A DNA stretch of 64,000 nt from UBA830 sp038146925 (GTDB lineage Bacteria > Pseudomonadota > Alphaproteobacteria > MPNO01 > UBA830). The DNA lies in contig JAYQSP010000011.1 of the NCBI GenBank assembly GCA_038146925.1, forward strand, positions 372,001 to 436,000. The letters run 5' to 3'. Both the position numbers and the translations under genes were made by a program. Shown here one piece after another: positions 7,279 through 16,253 of this stretch (position 1 is the stretch's first letter; the number at the start of each line of letters is the position of its first letter). The notes below the pieces were generated by a model that saw only the letters and a list, made by a program, of their open reading frames with translations, was not told the origin of the DNA and did no database searches.

Positions 7279-9252
7279 TTAACCTTCTCCAGCATTCAGT
7301 TGCTGTTTGTGCCGGTTCTTGCGGATTGAGAGCCCAGTCATGACGATGGTCGCCGCGGCCAGGGTCGGCCAGCAATAGGCCATGTCGAACGGAACAACCA
7401 TAATCGTAATGCCGCTCACTGTAGCAACGATCTGTTCCGGCATTGTCATTGGCCGGAACAGATAGCCCGCCATGCCGACCGCAAGAACACAAACGCCCAG
7501 GGCCGTTTTGAGCGCCACAGCCGCGATCATGCCCGCGCTGCCCTCGAATATCAATTCGGGCTGGAACACGAACACGAACGGAACCACGTAGGCCACAATT
7601 CCCAGACGAACGCCGGCTAGTCCGGTCTTCCAGAAATCCGTGTTGGCGACGGCGCAGGCTGCAAAGGTCGCGATACAAATCGGCGGCGTAATCATTGATA
7701 GCATGCCGTAGTAGAAGATGAACAAATGCGCCGCCATCTTCGGAATGCCTGTCTCGACAAGCGCCGGGGCGATCAGCAGTGCGAGCATGAGGTAGATCAC
7801 GCCTGACGGCATCCCCATTCCCAGGACTATGCAGACAAGCGCCGTCATCAACAGCAGGCTGAGGGCGCTGTCGCCTGCGAGCTGTGTCAGCAAAAGCGAG
7901 AAATTGAAACCCAGGGTCGATATCTGGATGGACCCGATGATCATGCCCGCCAGGGCGGTGATGATCACCAGCTCGAGGACGGTCTGTCCGGTCTCCCTGA
8001 CCGCGAGCCACAGTTTGTAAAGGGTCGGGCGGGTGGCCTTGTTAAATATGGAGACGGCAAGGGTCGCCGCGACTGCCAGCATGGCAGAACGGCCCGGCGC
8101 CCAGCCCTCCGCGATCAGCGTCCAAATCAGCAGAAAGATGGGGATGATAAATACCCAGCCCCGAACCAGGATATTTCCGACCGACGGTGCATCTTTGGTG
8201 TCGACGCCTGTCAGCTTGTTTTTCGCCGCTTCCAGATCGATCTGGACAAACAGGGCCAGGTAATACATCAGCGCCGGCAGCGCCGCGGCGATAATTACTT
8301 CGCCGTAGGAAACCTGCAGAATATCTACCATCAGAAAGGCGACGATCCCCATCACCGGCGGCATGATCTGTCCGCCGGTCGAGGCGACGGCTTCGATTGC
8401 CGCCGCTATATGTCCGCGGTAACCGGACCGGCGCATCATGGGAATGGTGATTGGCCCGTCCATGACGACGTTGGAAACCGCGCTGCCGGAGATGGTCCCG
8501 AAAAGGCTGGACGCGACGACAGCGACTTTGGCTGGGCCGCCCCGGTATTTTCCCATGGTCGTCAGTGCAAAATCGTTCAGGAACTTATCCCCGTTAGCGG
8601 CAAACAGAACGCGCCCGAAAAGGATGAAGGCGACGATGATACTGGTGGTTACGTCCAGGGGGGTCCCCAGAAGCGCATTGTTATCGAGATAAAGATAGGT
8701 GGCGATCCGGTTCAGCGAGGTGCTGGGCACGTTCAGGATTCCGGGCGCGAGATGGGAAAGCGCCGAGTATCCGATGAAAACGGCGCCCATGATGACCAGC
8801 GCCCAGCCGGTCGCCCGCCTCGTGGCTTCAAAAACCAGTAGCACCGAGAGATACCCCAGGATGACACGTTCCGGGCGGAGTTCCCCGATAGTTTCCACGA
8901 TCTCGCGGTAGCCGATCACGACAAACAGACCACAGACGACGCAGAGCAGGGCGAGTATCCAGTCGTAGAACGGAACTTTGTCGGACGTCACTGATTTGTG
9001 CGTTTTCAGCCCGATGAAAATGGCGGCCATGGCCAGCGCAAAGATCAGTGCCAGGAATTGCTCCTTGAATATTGGTAGCCCGACAATGTGGTGAAGGTCG
9101 ATCGACCAGGCTGCGCAAAGCAGTGTGATGGCAACCAGCAGAACGTTTTGAATATAGAGGGGTGTCCCGCCCAGGGTCCGCCATTTCCGGTTGCCCATGA
9201 GATCCGCCGTCGGGTCCTCTGCAGGCGAGGACTGTTGTGTCTCGGTGTTCAT
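7279..9252 (-). CDS. fused TRAP transporter permease (small plus large subunit)
   Basis: 657 residues with about 16-18 hydrophobic segments: an N-terminal DctQ-like part of four segments, then a DctM-like part. The core includes SGSAVSNVVMDGPITIPMM and GGQIMPPVMG, typical of fused TAXI-TRAP permeases. It works with the binding protein 130 bases downstream. Two ATGs lie close together; the one at 9252 is chosen because AGAGGG is six bases before it and too close to the other at 9258. The operon is divergent from a truncated hydantoinase gene at 9458. Confidence 0.9.
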   Translation of the reverse strand: MNTETQQSSPAEDPTADLMGNRKWRTLGGTPLYIQNVLLVAITLLCAAWSIDLHHIVGLPIFKEQFLALIFALAMAAIFIGLKTHKSVTSDKVPFYDWILALLCVVCGLFVVIGYREIVETIGELRPERVILGYLSVLLVFEATRRATGWALVIMGAVFIGYSALSHLAPGILNVPSTSLNRIATYLYLDNNALLGTPLDVTTSIIVAFILFGRVLFAANGDKFLNDFALTTMGKYRGGPAKVAVVASSLFGTISGSAVSNVVMDGPITIPMMRRSGYRGHIAAAIEAVASTGGQIMPPVMGIVAFLMVDILQVSYGEVIIAAALPALMYYLALFVQIDLEAAKNKLTGVDTKDAPSVGNILVRGWVFIIPIFLLIWTLIAEGWAPGRSAMLAVAATLAVSIFNKATRPTLYKLWLAVRETGQTVLELVIITALAGMIIGSIQISTLGFNFSLLLTQLAGDSALSLLLMTALVCIVLGMGMPSGVIYLMLALLIAPALVETGIPKMAAHLFIFYYGMLSMITPPICIATFAACAVANTDFWKTGLAGVRLGIVAYVVPFVFVFQPELIFEGSAGMIAAVALKTALGVCVLAVGMAGYLFRPMTMPEQIVATVSGITIMVVPFDMAYCWPTLAAATIVMTGLSIRKNRHKQQLNAGEG

Positions 9253-9457
9253 TTTCATCCCTCTGGCCTGGCATCCCGGGTTCTGTCGCGCCAGCGTACC
9301 ATGAATTTCTATCGTGCTGCCTGGCTCGCCGTTTCGGTTCGTGAGTCGGACGCTTTTGTCTAATGCTCCATCGCGGTAATAAATAAACACGATTTTGCAA
9401 TGCGCCGATAGACAGGACCATCAAAACGTCTGTTCGGACTGTGGAGACGAAATTCAA

Positions 9458-9943
9458 TTGAGCACACTGCCCTCCAAGAATGACGGTCTTCGGCTGGCAG
9501 CAGATATTGGCGGCACCTTTACAGATATCGCGGCGTTCGACGAAAAGTCGGGGCGTCTGTTGTTCGGAAAGTCGCTATCGACCCCCGCGAATCTCGTCGA
9601 TGGAATAGCGAACGGAGTTGAGAAGGCGGGATCCCGTTTCTCCGATGCCGATCTGTTCCTGCACGGTTCGACTATCGCGATCAACACCATGCTCGAACGG
9701 ACCGGCGCCAGAACGGCCCTGGTCGTGACTGAAGGTTTCAAGGACATCTACGAAATCGGGCGGGTCAACCGTCCGGATGCCTACAACCTGTATTTCCGGA
9801 AGCACGAACCGCTGGTCGAACGCGCGCTCCGGTTCGAGGTGACGGAGAGGATGTATGCCGAGGGCGCGGACCGCCGTTCGAATATAATGATGGCTCATGC
9901 GGCCGCACCGGTTTCGCGCCCGCCACTCGAAACAGCAGGTTAA
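9458..9943 (+). pseudogene. hydantoinase/oxoprolinase subunit A, N-terminal fragment only
   Basis: The frame encodes the N-terminal fifth of an HyuA protein: the ATP-site motif ADIGGTFTDIA, then LFLHGSTIAINTMLERTGAR and LVVTEGFKDIYEIGR. Family members have about 680-700 residues, but here similarity stops near base 9870 and a stop follows at 9943. The remaining three quarters are absent from the window. A TTG at 9458 after GGAG, or the upstream ATG at 9395, could be the start. The intact HyuA at 20.2-22.3 kb shows what is missing. It lies beside a TRAP transporter and was probably part of an uptake-plus-hydrolysis unit. Confidence 0.82.
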
Positions 9944-9992
9944 GATGGTTGCCCTCCGGGTCCCTCCAATTTCGTGCTCGGTTTCGGTGGCC

Positions 9993-10682
9993 TCAGACCT
10001 GCGGCAGCGCGAAGCGGTGCAGCAGGGTCAGGTCGCTGTCCGGGCTCTCCTGGCGAAAGACGCATAAATCGTCGACCGTTACCGCCCCGATTTTTGCCGG
10101 GACGAAGCGCTTTTCCAGCTCGGTTCGATATCGCTCGCGGTCTTCGGGCGACAGCCGACCGGTCAAGGTCATGTGGAACCGGAATTCTCCCATTACGTAA
10201 GGATACCCCCAGCTGTCGAGCAGCACGCGCTGCGCCGGGGAGAGTAAACCGGGACGGCGGCGTCCCGTTTCGTCCGGCGTCAACGGCGCGCGGAAGACGT
10301 CGAACGTCCGCACGATGTCGGCGGCGAGCCGCGCCACGGCTTCGTGACGTTCCGGGCGCAGCCCCATAAAATCCGATACCTTTGCGACCCCGAGTTGCCC
10401 CAGAAAAACGGGTGAAGTGGTCGCGCAATACGTCCTTACCTCCGCCAGCAGGTCCCCCTCCGAGAATCCCTCCACAAGCCGGAACGGCGGTTTCAACGTG
10501 GCGTGAAATCCGTATTGGCGGGGCGCCGCGATCGCGGATTCCCAGTTTTCGAAAGCGATATCCGCCAGGGCCGGGGGCGCAAGATCCTGACCTTCGATGG
10601 TCCGCCCCAGCCACGATGCGCCCAAATCGCCCAGCGCACTGGCGGTTGGGGGCGAGAAATAGATCGCGTATCTGTGCGCCAT
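9993..10682 (-). CDS. DUF1045 / 2H-phosphoesterase-like protein
   Basis: 229 residues. Two H-x-T motifs, HATL at residue 60 and HMTL at 170, mark the 2H phosphoesterase fold, whose members cut cyclic phosphodiester or related bonds. The overall sequence (MAHRYAIYFSPP start, SPAQRVLLDSWGYP) matches the DUF1045 group often found in phosphonate-utilisation operons. No phn gene is visible in this window, so the gene may act alone or be left over. It follows a truncated reading frame four bases upstream. Confidence 0.8.
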   Translation of the reverse strand: MAHRYAIYFSPPTASALGDLGASWLGRTIEGQDLAPPALADIAFENWESAIAAPRQYGFHATLKPPFRLVEGFSEGDLLAEVRTYCATTSPVFLGQLGVAKVSDFMGLRPERHEAVARLAADIVRTFDVFRAPLTPDETGRRRPGLLSPAQRVLLDSWGYPYVMGEFRFHMTLTGRLSPEDRERYRTELEKRFVPAKIGAVTVDDLCVFRQESPDSDLTLLHRFALPQV

Positions 10683-10686
10683 GCGA

Positions 10687-10908
10687 TCAGTCCGCTTCGC
10701 GGGTTGCCTGGATGGAGCCCGGCTTCAGGCTGCGGGCAGCGCATAGCCGCTTTATGGTCGACGCGATACGCAAATCATAGCCGCGGCCGATGATCAGCCC
10801 GGACGTTGCGCCGGGGACATGAAAATGACGTCTGTGCCACGGGCCTATTTCCTGTCCTTCCGCATCGAAGGTCAGGCGCCCGCGCGCGGGAACGGGGATA
10901 TCCGTCAT
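10687..10908 (-). pseudogene. short truncated frame, possible lysozyme-like or peptidoglycan-related gene remnant
   Basis: 73 codons. The ATG has a good AAGGAACG ribosome site. The first 48 residues, with LTFDAEGQE and SGLIIGRGYD, resemble the N-terminal part of larger proteins that I associate only loosely with peptidoglycan hydrolases. After GRGYD the sequence loses character and stops just before the DUF1045 gene. This fits a gene that lost its 3' part. A genuine small protein cannot be ruled out. Confidence 0.4.
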
Positions 10909-11001
10909 GGTCGTTCCTTCATCACATTATGCGTTCGAGTGTCCGACAAAATGATATAAAGCGACATCCGTACCGGACACACGAACAGCCGAGAGCATAC
11001 C

Positions 11002-13089
11002 ATGTCTCCTACGCCCCCTGCAGCCGACCGGCGAACGCACATTATCGACCGGCACGGACGCACGATCGACGATCCCTATGCCTGGCTGCGGGACGACGAC
11101 TGGCAGCGTGTTATGCGGGAGCCCGACGCGCTTCAGACCGATATCCGCACCCATCTGGAGGCGGAGAACACCTGGACCGAACAGGCGTTGGCGCCGATTG
11201 CCGGGCTGCGCGAAGAGTTGGTTGCGGAGCTAAAGGCGCGGATCAGGGAAGACGATTCTTCGGTGCCAGCGCCGGATGGAGGCTGGGCCTATTACCGCCG
11301 GTTCGTCGAAGGCGGGCAGTATCCGATATTGTGCCGCCGTCCATCCGGCGATGACGACGACGTTCGCGAACAAGTATTGCTGGACGGCGACGCGGAGGCC
11401 GAAGGCGAAAAGTTTTTTGCGGTGGGCGGGGCCGCGCATTCGCCGGATCACAGGCTGTTTGCTGCTGCGACGGACCGAAACGGGTCGGAATATTGCAGGA
11501 TCGCCATTCGTGACCTCGAAACCGGCAAGATGCTGCCGGACGAACTCCCGGACGCCCAGGGGGACATGGTTTGGTCGGCGGACGGCAAGGTGCTGTTCTA
11601 CACGGTGCTCGATGACAATCACCGCCCGTGCAAGGTGGTGCGGCATGCCATGGGGGCGCCCGCAGCGGCGGATGAAGTCGTATACGAGGAACCTGATGCC
11701 GGTTTCTTTCTCGGGATCGGCAAGACGGAAAGCGGCCGGTTCGTGGTGATCGACGCGCACGATCATGCCGACACGTCGGAAGTGCGTCTGATCCCGGCGG
11801 ACGACCCGGCAGCGGAACCGCGCCTGCTGCTGCCGCGCGAAACCGGTGTGACCTGCGATGTATCCGATCACGGCGAGACGCTGATAATCAGAACCAACCG
11901 GGAGGCGATCGACTTCCGCATCGTCACGGCGCCGCTGGACGATCCCGGACCGGCACACTGGGCCGATATCGTCCCGCACAAGGAGGGACGGCTGATCCGG
12001 TCGGTCGTCCTGTTCCGCGACTGGCTGGTGCGGCTCGAACGGGAACAGGCGCTGCCGCGTATCGTGGTTCGGGCGATATTGGACGGGACCGAGCACGAGA
12101 TAGCCTTCGACGAGGAAGCTTATGACCTCGCCCTGATGCCGGGATACGAATTCGACACCGATACGCTGCGGTTTTCCTATTCGTCTCCGACCACGCCCGC
12201 GCGGGTATACGACTACGACATGCGCACCCGCGAACGTACGCTGCGTAAAGAACAGGAGATACCTTCCGGTCATGATCCGGCGGCCTATGTGTGCCGGCGA
12301 CTTCTGGCCGAGAGCCATGACGGCGCGTTGGTGCCGGTGACGGTCCTGCATGCGGCTGATGCCTTGCTCGACGGTTCCGCGCCGCTGTTGCTGTACGGCT
12401 ATGGATCGTACGGATACGCCATGCCGGCGGGGTTTTCGCCGCATGTGTTCAGCCTGGTCGACCGGGGGTTCGTCTATGCGATCGCGCATGTCCGGGGCGG
12501 GACGGAGAACGGCCATGGTTGGTATCTCGACGGCAAGCTTGACCGCAAGAAGAACACGTTCCTCGATTTCATCGCCGCCGCCGAAGACCTGATAGCGGAG
12601 AATTTCACGTGCGCCGGAAACATCGTGGCCCAGGGGCGGAGCGCCGGCGGCATGCTGATGGGCGCGGTGGCCAACGTGCGGCCCGATCTGTTTTGCGGCA
12701 TCCTAGGCGAAGTCCCGTTCGTCGATGTGATCAACACCATGTGCGACGACACCCTGCCGCTGACCCCGCCCGAATGGGTGGAGTGGGGCGATCCGATCCG
12801 GGATGCGGACGCGTTCGATTACATGGCGTCCTATTGCCCCTACACGAACGTGACCGACAAAGCCTATCCCAGCGTGCTGGCGACCGGCGGATTGACCGAC
12901 CCGCGCGTCACCTATTGGGAACCGGCCAAGTGGGCCGCCAAGCTGCGCCATCACAACACCGCCGGCACCGATATACTGCTCTATATGAACATGGATGCCG
13001 GTCACGGCGGCGCGTCGGGGCGGTTCGACCGATTGACCGAAGTCGCGCTGTCCTACGGCTTCGCCCTGATGGTGACGGGACGGATATAA
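11002..13089 (+). CDS. prolyl-oligopeptidase-family serine peptidase (oligopeptidase B-like)
   Basis: 695 residues. It is a cytoplasmic S9 peptidase that cuts short peptides, for oligopeptidase B after basic residues. The N-terminal 400 residues form the beta-propeller, starting with DDPYAWLRDDDW. The C-terminal alpha/beta hydrolase carries the catalytic Ser547 in GRSAGG, Asp633 in DPRV and His668 in GHGG. HVRGGTENG is the usual loop before the active site. The length equals the family norm and nothing is missing. The gene is on the plus strand amid reverse-strand genes and is transcribed alone. Confidence 0.93.
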   Translation: MSPTPPAADRRTHIIDRHGRTIDDPYAWLRDDDWQRVMREPDALQTDIRTHLEAENTWTEQALAPIAGLREELVAELKARIREDDSSVPAPDGGWAYYRRFVEGGQYPILCRRPSGDDDDVREQVLLDGDAEAEGEKFFAVGGAAHSPDHRLFAAATDRNGSEYCRIAIRDLETGKMLPDELPDAQGDMVWSADGKVLFYTVLDDNHRPCKVVRHAMGAPAAADEVVYEEPDAGFFLGIGKTESGRFVVIDAHDHADTSEVRLIPADDPAAEPRLLLPRETGVTCDVSDHGETLIIRTNREAIDFRIVTAPLDDPGPAHWADIVPHKEGRLIRSVVLFRDWLVRLEREQALPRIVVRAILDGTEHEIAFDEEAYDLALMPGYEFDTDTLRFSYSSPTTPARVYDYDMRTRERTLRKEQEIPSGHDPAAYVCRRLLAESHDGALVPVTVLHAADALLDGSAPLLLYGYGSYGYAMPAGFSPHVFSLVDRGFVYAIAHVRGGTENGHGWYLDGKLDRKKNTFLDFIAAAEDLIAENFTCAGNIVAQGRSAGGMLMGAVANVRPDLFCGILGEVPFVDVINTMCDDTLPLTPPEWVEWGDPIRDADAFDYMASYCPYTNVTDKAYPSVLATGGLTDPRVTYWEPAKWAAKLRHHNTAGTDILLYMNMDAGHGGASGRFDRLTEVALSYGFALMVTGRI

Positions 13090-13097
13090 ACGCGCCG

Positions 13098-13826
13098 TTA
13101 AAAAGTCTCGTTGAAGAAATCCCGCATCAGCCGGTAGGTCTGCTTGCACAGCTTGTCGTCGTAGCGCTGGAGGACGTCAGCGGCGCCGTGGACGCAGAAC
13201 CCATGCGGCGCGCCGCCGAACATCATCGTCTGCCAATCGACTCCGTTGGCCGTCAGTTCCGCCTGGAACGAATCCACCTGCGGGACCGGCGTGACCGTAT
13301 CGTCGGTCCCGTGGATCGTCAGCACCCGGCCATTGATGTTGGACGGCCGGTTCGGGGCCACCGTCATCGGCAGGGTGACGTGAATGAAGACGGATCCCCT
13401 GAAATCTGCGCCATTACGGATCTGTTCGGTCAGGTAGCCCCCGCCCATGCAGTAGCCGACCGCGCCGCGTCTGGTGTTGTCGATCAGTCCGAGTTTGTCG
13501 GCTTCCGCGGTCAACGCCGCATCGGCGGCGGCACCACACCCCAGAATAAAGTCGATGTCGGATCGGTTGCTGCGCGCGACCTTGCCCAGTTCGTCGTGGG
13601 TCTTTCCCTCGCCGCCGTAATCCTTGCCGAACATGTCGGCCAGCAGGATGACATAGTCGCTTTCCGCCGCTTCCGCCGCCATACCGATGGTGTGCGAACA
13701 CACCCCGAGCCAGTCCGGCTGCATGAAGATCGCCGGACGTTTTTCGGTGACGCTGTCGTCGTATACGAGCATGCCTTCATAAGCCCTGCCGTCGTATTCG
13801 TACGGAACGGGATGTTCTTTCATCAT
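13098..13826 (-). CDS. dienelactone-hydrolase-family protein
   Basis: 242 residues, alpha/beta hydrolase. The likely triad is Cys126 in GYCMGG, Asp175 or Asp176 in HGTDD and His208 in PHGF, as in dienelactone hydrolases that open lactone rings in aromatic breakdown. The start has GGGAG eight to nine bases upstream; a second ATG follows at once. It is the last gene of the long reverse-strand run that begins with the SDR at 23 kb and comes just after a decayed gene. The true substrate is unknown. Confidence 0.87.
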   Translation of the reverse strand: MMKEHPVPYEYDGRAYEGMLVYDDSVTEKRPAIFMQPDWLGVCSHTIGMAAEAAESDYVILLADMFGKDYGGEGKTHDELGKVARSNRSDIDFILGCGAAADAALTAEADKLGLIDNTRRGAVGYCMGGGYLTEQIRNGADFRGSVFIHVTLPMTVAPNRPSNINGRVLTIHGTDDTVTPVPQVDSFQAELTANGVDWQTMMFGGAPHGFCVHGAADVLQRYDDKLCKQTYRLMRDFFNETF

Positions 13827-13828
13827 GT

Positions 13829-14179
13829 CTATTTCTCCCCAAGTTCGAACGGATCATACCGGTTCCGGCCGGTCCGCAACACCTGACCGTCGGTCAGACC
13901 GACGAGAAAAGCCGCATTTCGGCCCGTATCCTGCACGGCGATTCGTCCGCCCGCGACCGTGCCGTAGATTTCGTTCGAGAATTTCATGTCTTAGGCTGAC
14001 ATCGTCTTCGCGACCGTCCCCGCGTTGGCGCTGGCCTGAAAAAACCACCGGGCGACTTCCTGACCGGCGCCGATTTCGACGATGGTCCCCTATTTCAGCG
14101 GATCGAGATTGATCGACAACGCCTTTTCGATGGTACCGGGAATGTTTATTTCAGTCGCGGGTTTCAGATCTTCCGTCAT
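13829..14179 (-). pseudogene. gene with two in-frame stop codons, otherwise open frame
   Basis: From the ATG at 14179 one frame can be read through to 13829 with stops only at 14090-14092 (TAG) and 13991-13993 (TAA). The middle segment includes GTIVEIGAGQEVARWFF and AGTVAKTMSA, followed after the TAA by DMKFSNEIYG. From memory this matches the N-terminus of a large conserved family reading KYGT...IGAGQEVARWFF and SAYDM, in which both interrupted positions are Tyr. The family proteins are several hundred residues long, so the 3' part is also lost here. The final 42 codons do not match what I recall. Confidence 0.7.
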
Positions 14180-14190
14180 GATGGGACTTT

Positions 14191-15513
14191 CTAGTATCCG
14201 ACAATGTCGTCCAGTTCCCGATAGTCCGGTGGAGTTGTGTCGATCTGATGACCGCCGCGCAACACCGCGCGGTCGCTTTGCGGCCGACTGAGCAATTCGC
14301 TGTAGCTGCGGGCCCGGAAGATTACCATGTCTGCCGGGGCGCCGACTTTGAGGCGGCCTGTATCGGACAGTCCCATAATGTCCGCCGGCGTCCGCGTTAC
14401 GGCCATCGGCCAGTCACCGACCGGATAGTCGAGCTGCGCGATCCGCACCGCTTGGGTGAAGACTTCCGCAGCATCCAGGTCGCCATAGGCGTAGAACGGG
14501 TCGCGGGCATTGTCGCTGGCGATGGCCACTGGAATGTTACGCGCTTTCAGTTCGTGCAGGATCGTGACGCCGCGCCAGCGCGGTGTTTTTCCCGCATTGC
14601 GTCCCTGCAAGAACATGTTGCACATCGGCAGGCTGGTAACGCTCAGGTCCGCCTCGGCGGCAAGGTCGAGCGCTCGGGCGATTTCCGCCTCCGGCCGGAC
14701 TGCCAGACTGCAGCAGTGACCGACATTGACCGGTCGCTCGTATCCGTTGCGGATCAGGGCTTGGCAGATGTTATCGAAAGACCGCGCTTCTGGGTCGCCC
14801 ATTTCGTCGACATGGAAATCCAGCGCCAGCCCGCGGTCGATCGCCAGACCGATAACGAAATCGAGGAGGTCGTCCGTATTGTCCTGGATGTTGAGAACCG
14901 CACCCAGAATACCGCCGTATTCCACCATCATGTCCGCGATTTCTGTGCCGAAACCGGTGTCGCCGTATCCCCAGATCGGTTCCAGGCACACGGTCTGAAG
15001 CGCGATTCGCCCGGCCCATTCGTCGCGGACATCCGCGATCACGGGCCACGAAATCCTGTGTTGCGGCGGCGTGGAGTCGAGATGGGTGCGGATCGCCGCG
15101 GTGCCGTGAGCATAGGCGCATCGCAGCGAAAACTCCATGCGGGCGCGAACGTCCCCGGCGGACCAGTTGGCGGCGCGGTCCTCCCCGGTTGAGGTCAGCG
15201 CGCCGTTGCGCGTGCCATCCGGGTTTCGCTTGCGCGGCCATATATGGCCCTTGTCGATATGGGTGTGGACGTCGGCGAAACACGGCCAGACCATCGACGC
15301 GTCGAGATCCGTTTCCCCCGGGGCGCTCGGCGCGGCGTTTGCTGACTTTGTAATTGATACGATACGGTCTCCGTCGATCTCGATATCGAGAACGGCGAGA
15401 CCGTCGCTGTCGGTTTGGACACCGTCAGGCATGCCTTCGACCAGGCATACAGGTACGGTTGCGTTGCGGAGCTTAAGCTGTGGCGCGTCGGGAATGTCTA
15501 TGAACGAGGCCAT
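14191..15513 (-). CDS. cytosine-deaminase-like metal-dependent amidohydrolase
   Basis: 440 residues. The amidohydrolase metal ligands are visible: H83-T-H85 in HTHIDK, His234 in DFHVDE, His266 in GHCCSL and Asp334 in SDNARDPF. The ending DTGRLKVGAPADMVIF is the usual second beta-sandwich segment. The closest group is cytosine deaminase and related deaminases of ring nitrogen compounds. The ribosome site is weak. It sits in the reverse-strand catabolic run, so a pyrimidine-like or hydantoin-like substrate is plausible, but this is inference. Confidence 0.85.
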   Translation of the reverse strand: MASFIDIPDAPQLKLRNATVPVCLVEGMPDGVQTDSDGLAVLDIEIDGDRIVSITKSANAAPSAPGETDLDASMVWPCFADVHTHIDKGHIWPRKRNPDGTRNGALTSTGEDRAANWSAGDVRARMEFSLRCAYAHGTAAIRTHLDSTPPQHRISWPVIADVRDEWAGRIALQTVCLEPIWGYGDTGFGTEIADMMVEYGGILGAVLNIQDNTDDLLDFVIGLAIDRGLALDFHVDEMGDPEARSFDNICQALIRNGYERPVNVGHCCSLAVRPEAEIARALDLAAEADLSVTSLPMCNMFLQGRNAGKTPRWRGVTILHELKARNIPVAIASDNARDPFYAYGDLDAAEVFTQAVRIAQLDYPVGDWPMAVTRTPADIMGLSDTGRLKVGAPADMVIFRARSYSELLSRPQSDRAVLRGGHQIDTTPPDYRELDDIVGY

Positions 15514-15573
15514 GCCTGGATATTAGCGACGGATACGGCGGGGCGACAGGGGGACGTGCCACCTTTGGTGTTT

Positions 15574-15801
15574 CTAGAGAAGCAGCTTGTTGTGAGCGTA
15601 CAGCGCGGCGACCTTATAGCATTCTGCCAGGGTCGGATAGTTGAAGACCGTCTCAAGGAAGCGATCGCGCCCGCCGCCGAGGCCGTAGGCGCACTGTCCG
15701 ATATGGATCAGCTCGGCCGCGCCTGTGCCGATGGCGTGCACGCCCAGCAGCCGGCGGCCTTCGCGATGAAAGGTCATTTTCAGGAAACCCGTCTTCATCA
15801 A
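15574..15801 (-). pseudogene. sthA: C-terminal remnant of soluble pyridine nucleotide transhydrogenase
   Basis: Only the last 75 residues of an SthA-like flavoprotein remain, including LLGVHAIGTGAAELIHIGQ and TVFNYPTLAECYKVAA, which are the dimerisation-domain motifs of that enzyme. A TGA stop lies at once upstream in frame, and no FAD or NAD domain is found nearby. The intact protein has about 465 residues. It is a truncated relic joined to the decayed YciI gene. Confidence 0.78.
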
Positions 15802-15819
15802 TCAGCGAGCCGCGGCAGA

Positions 15820-16240
15820 CTACATGGGAGTCGAACGCCGCGCAGTGCGATTCATCTGCGCTCGCGATATCGTCCGGCGGCGCGGTGCCGGGCGCGGCAG
15901 CCGGGCAGTGGACGAAAAAGCGCGGGGCGTCCGGGTTGCTCTCGAACTCTAACTGGGTGCGGCTGAGTTCGTGGCGATAGCCGCTCAACACCAAGGCGGA
16001 AAACACGCCTTCTTTCGCGAACGGTTCGTCATAGGCGAAGTGCCGTGCTTCGGCGTCGTCATCCAGCTACACGACATGGATCGAGCTGAGCACTTTCGTC
16101 GGCTCCGCGTCATCGAGGACCGGGCAGCGCGCGAACAGCCGGTCTTCGGAACGGTCGAGAAAGGCCCAGTGCGCGTCGCGCAGGTCGAGGCGCTGTTCCA
16201 TGGCATCCGGGCGGTCCACGCCCCACGCGAAATACTGCAC
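15820..16240 (-). pseudogene. YciI-like protein gene interrupted by TAG
   Basis: Reading from a GTG at 16240 gives VQYFAWGVDRPDAMEQRLDL and DAHWAFLDRSEDRLFA, then VLDDAEPTKVLSSIHVV, the pattern of YciI-family dimeric alpha/beta-barrel proteins. A TAG at 16067-16069 interrupts the frame, after which LDDDAEARHFAYDEPFAK continues the family pattern in the same frame. The gene lies 13 bases after the cupin stop, so it was the next gene in the operon. The 3' border with the sthA relic is approximate. Confidence 0.68.
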
Positions 16241-16253
16241 GGCCGCGCGTCCG

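Noticed and set aside
13825..14112. 95-codon plus-strand frame
   Set aside because: It lies opposite the decayed gene whose minus-strand frame shows a conserved protein family, and it has no motif of its own.
13829..16240. Recoding of UAG/UAA as tyrosine, suggested by in-frame stops in two conserved frames
   Set aside because: Intact genes in the window end normally with these codons: ftsA and ddl with TAA, prmA and UbiD with TAG, without conserved sequence beyond. Ordinary gene decay explains the stops.
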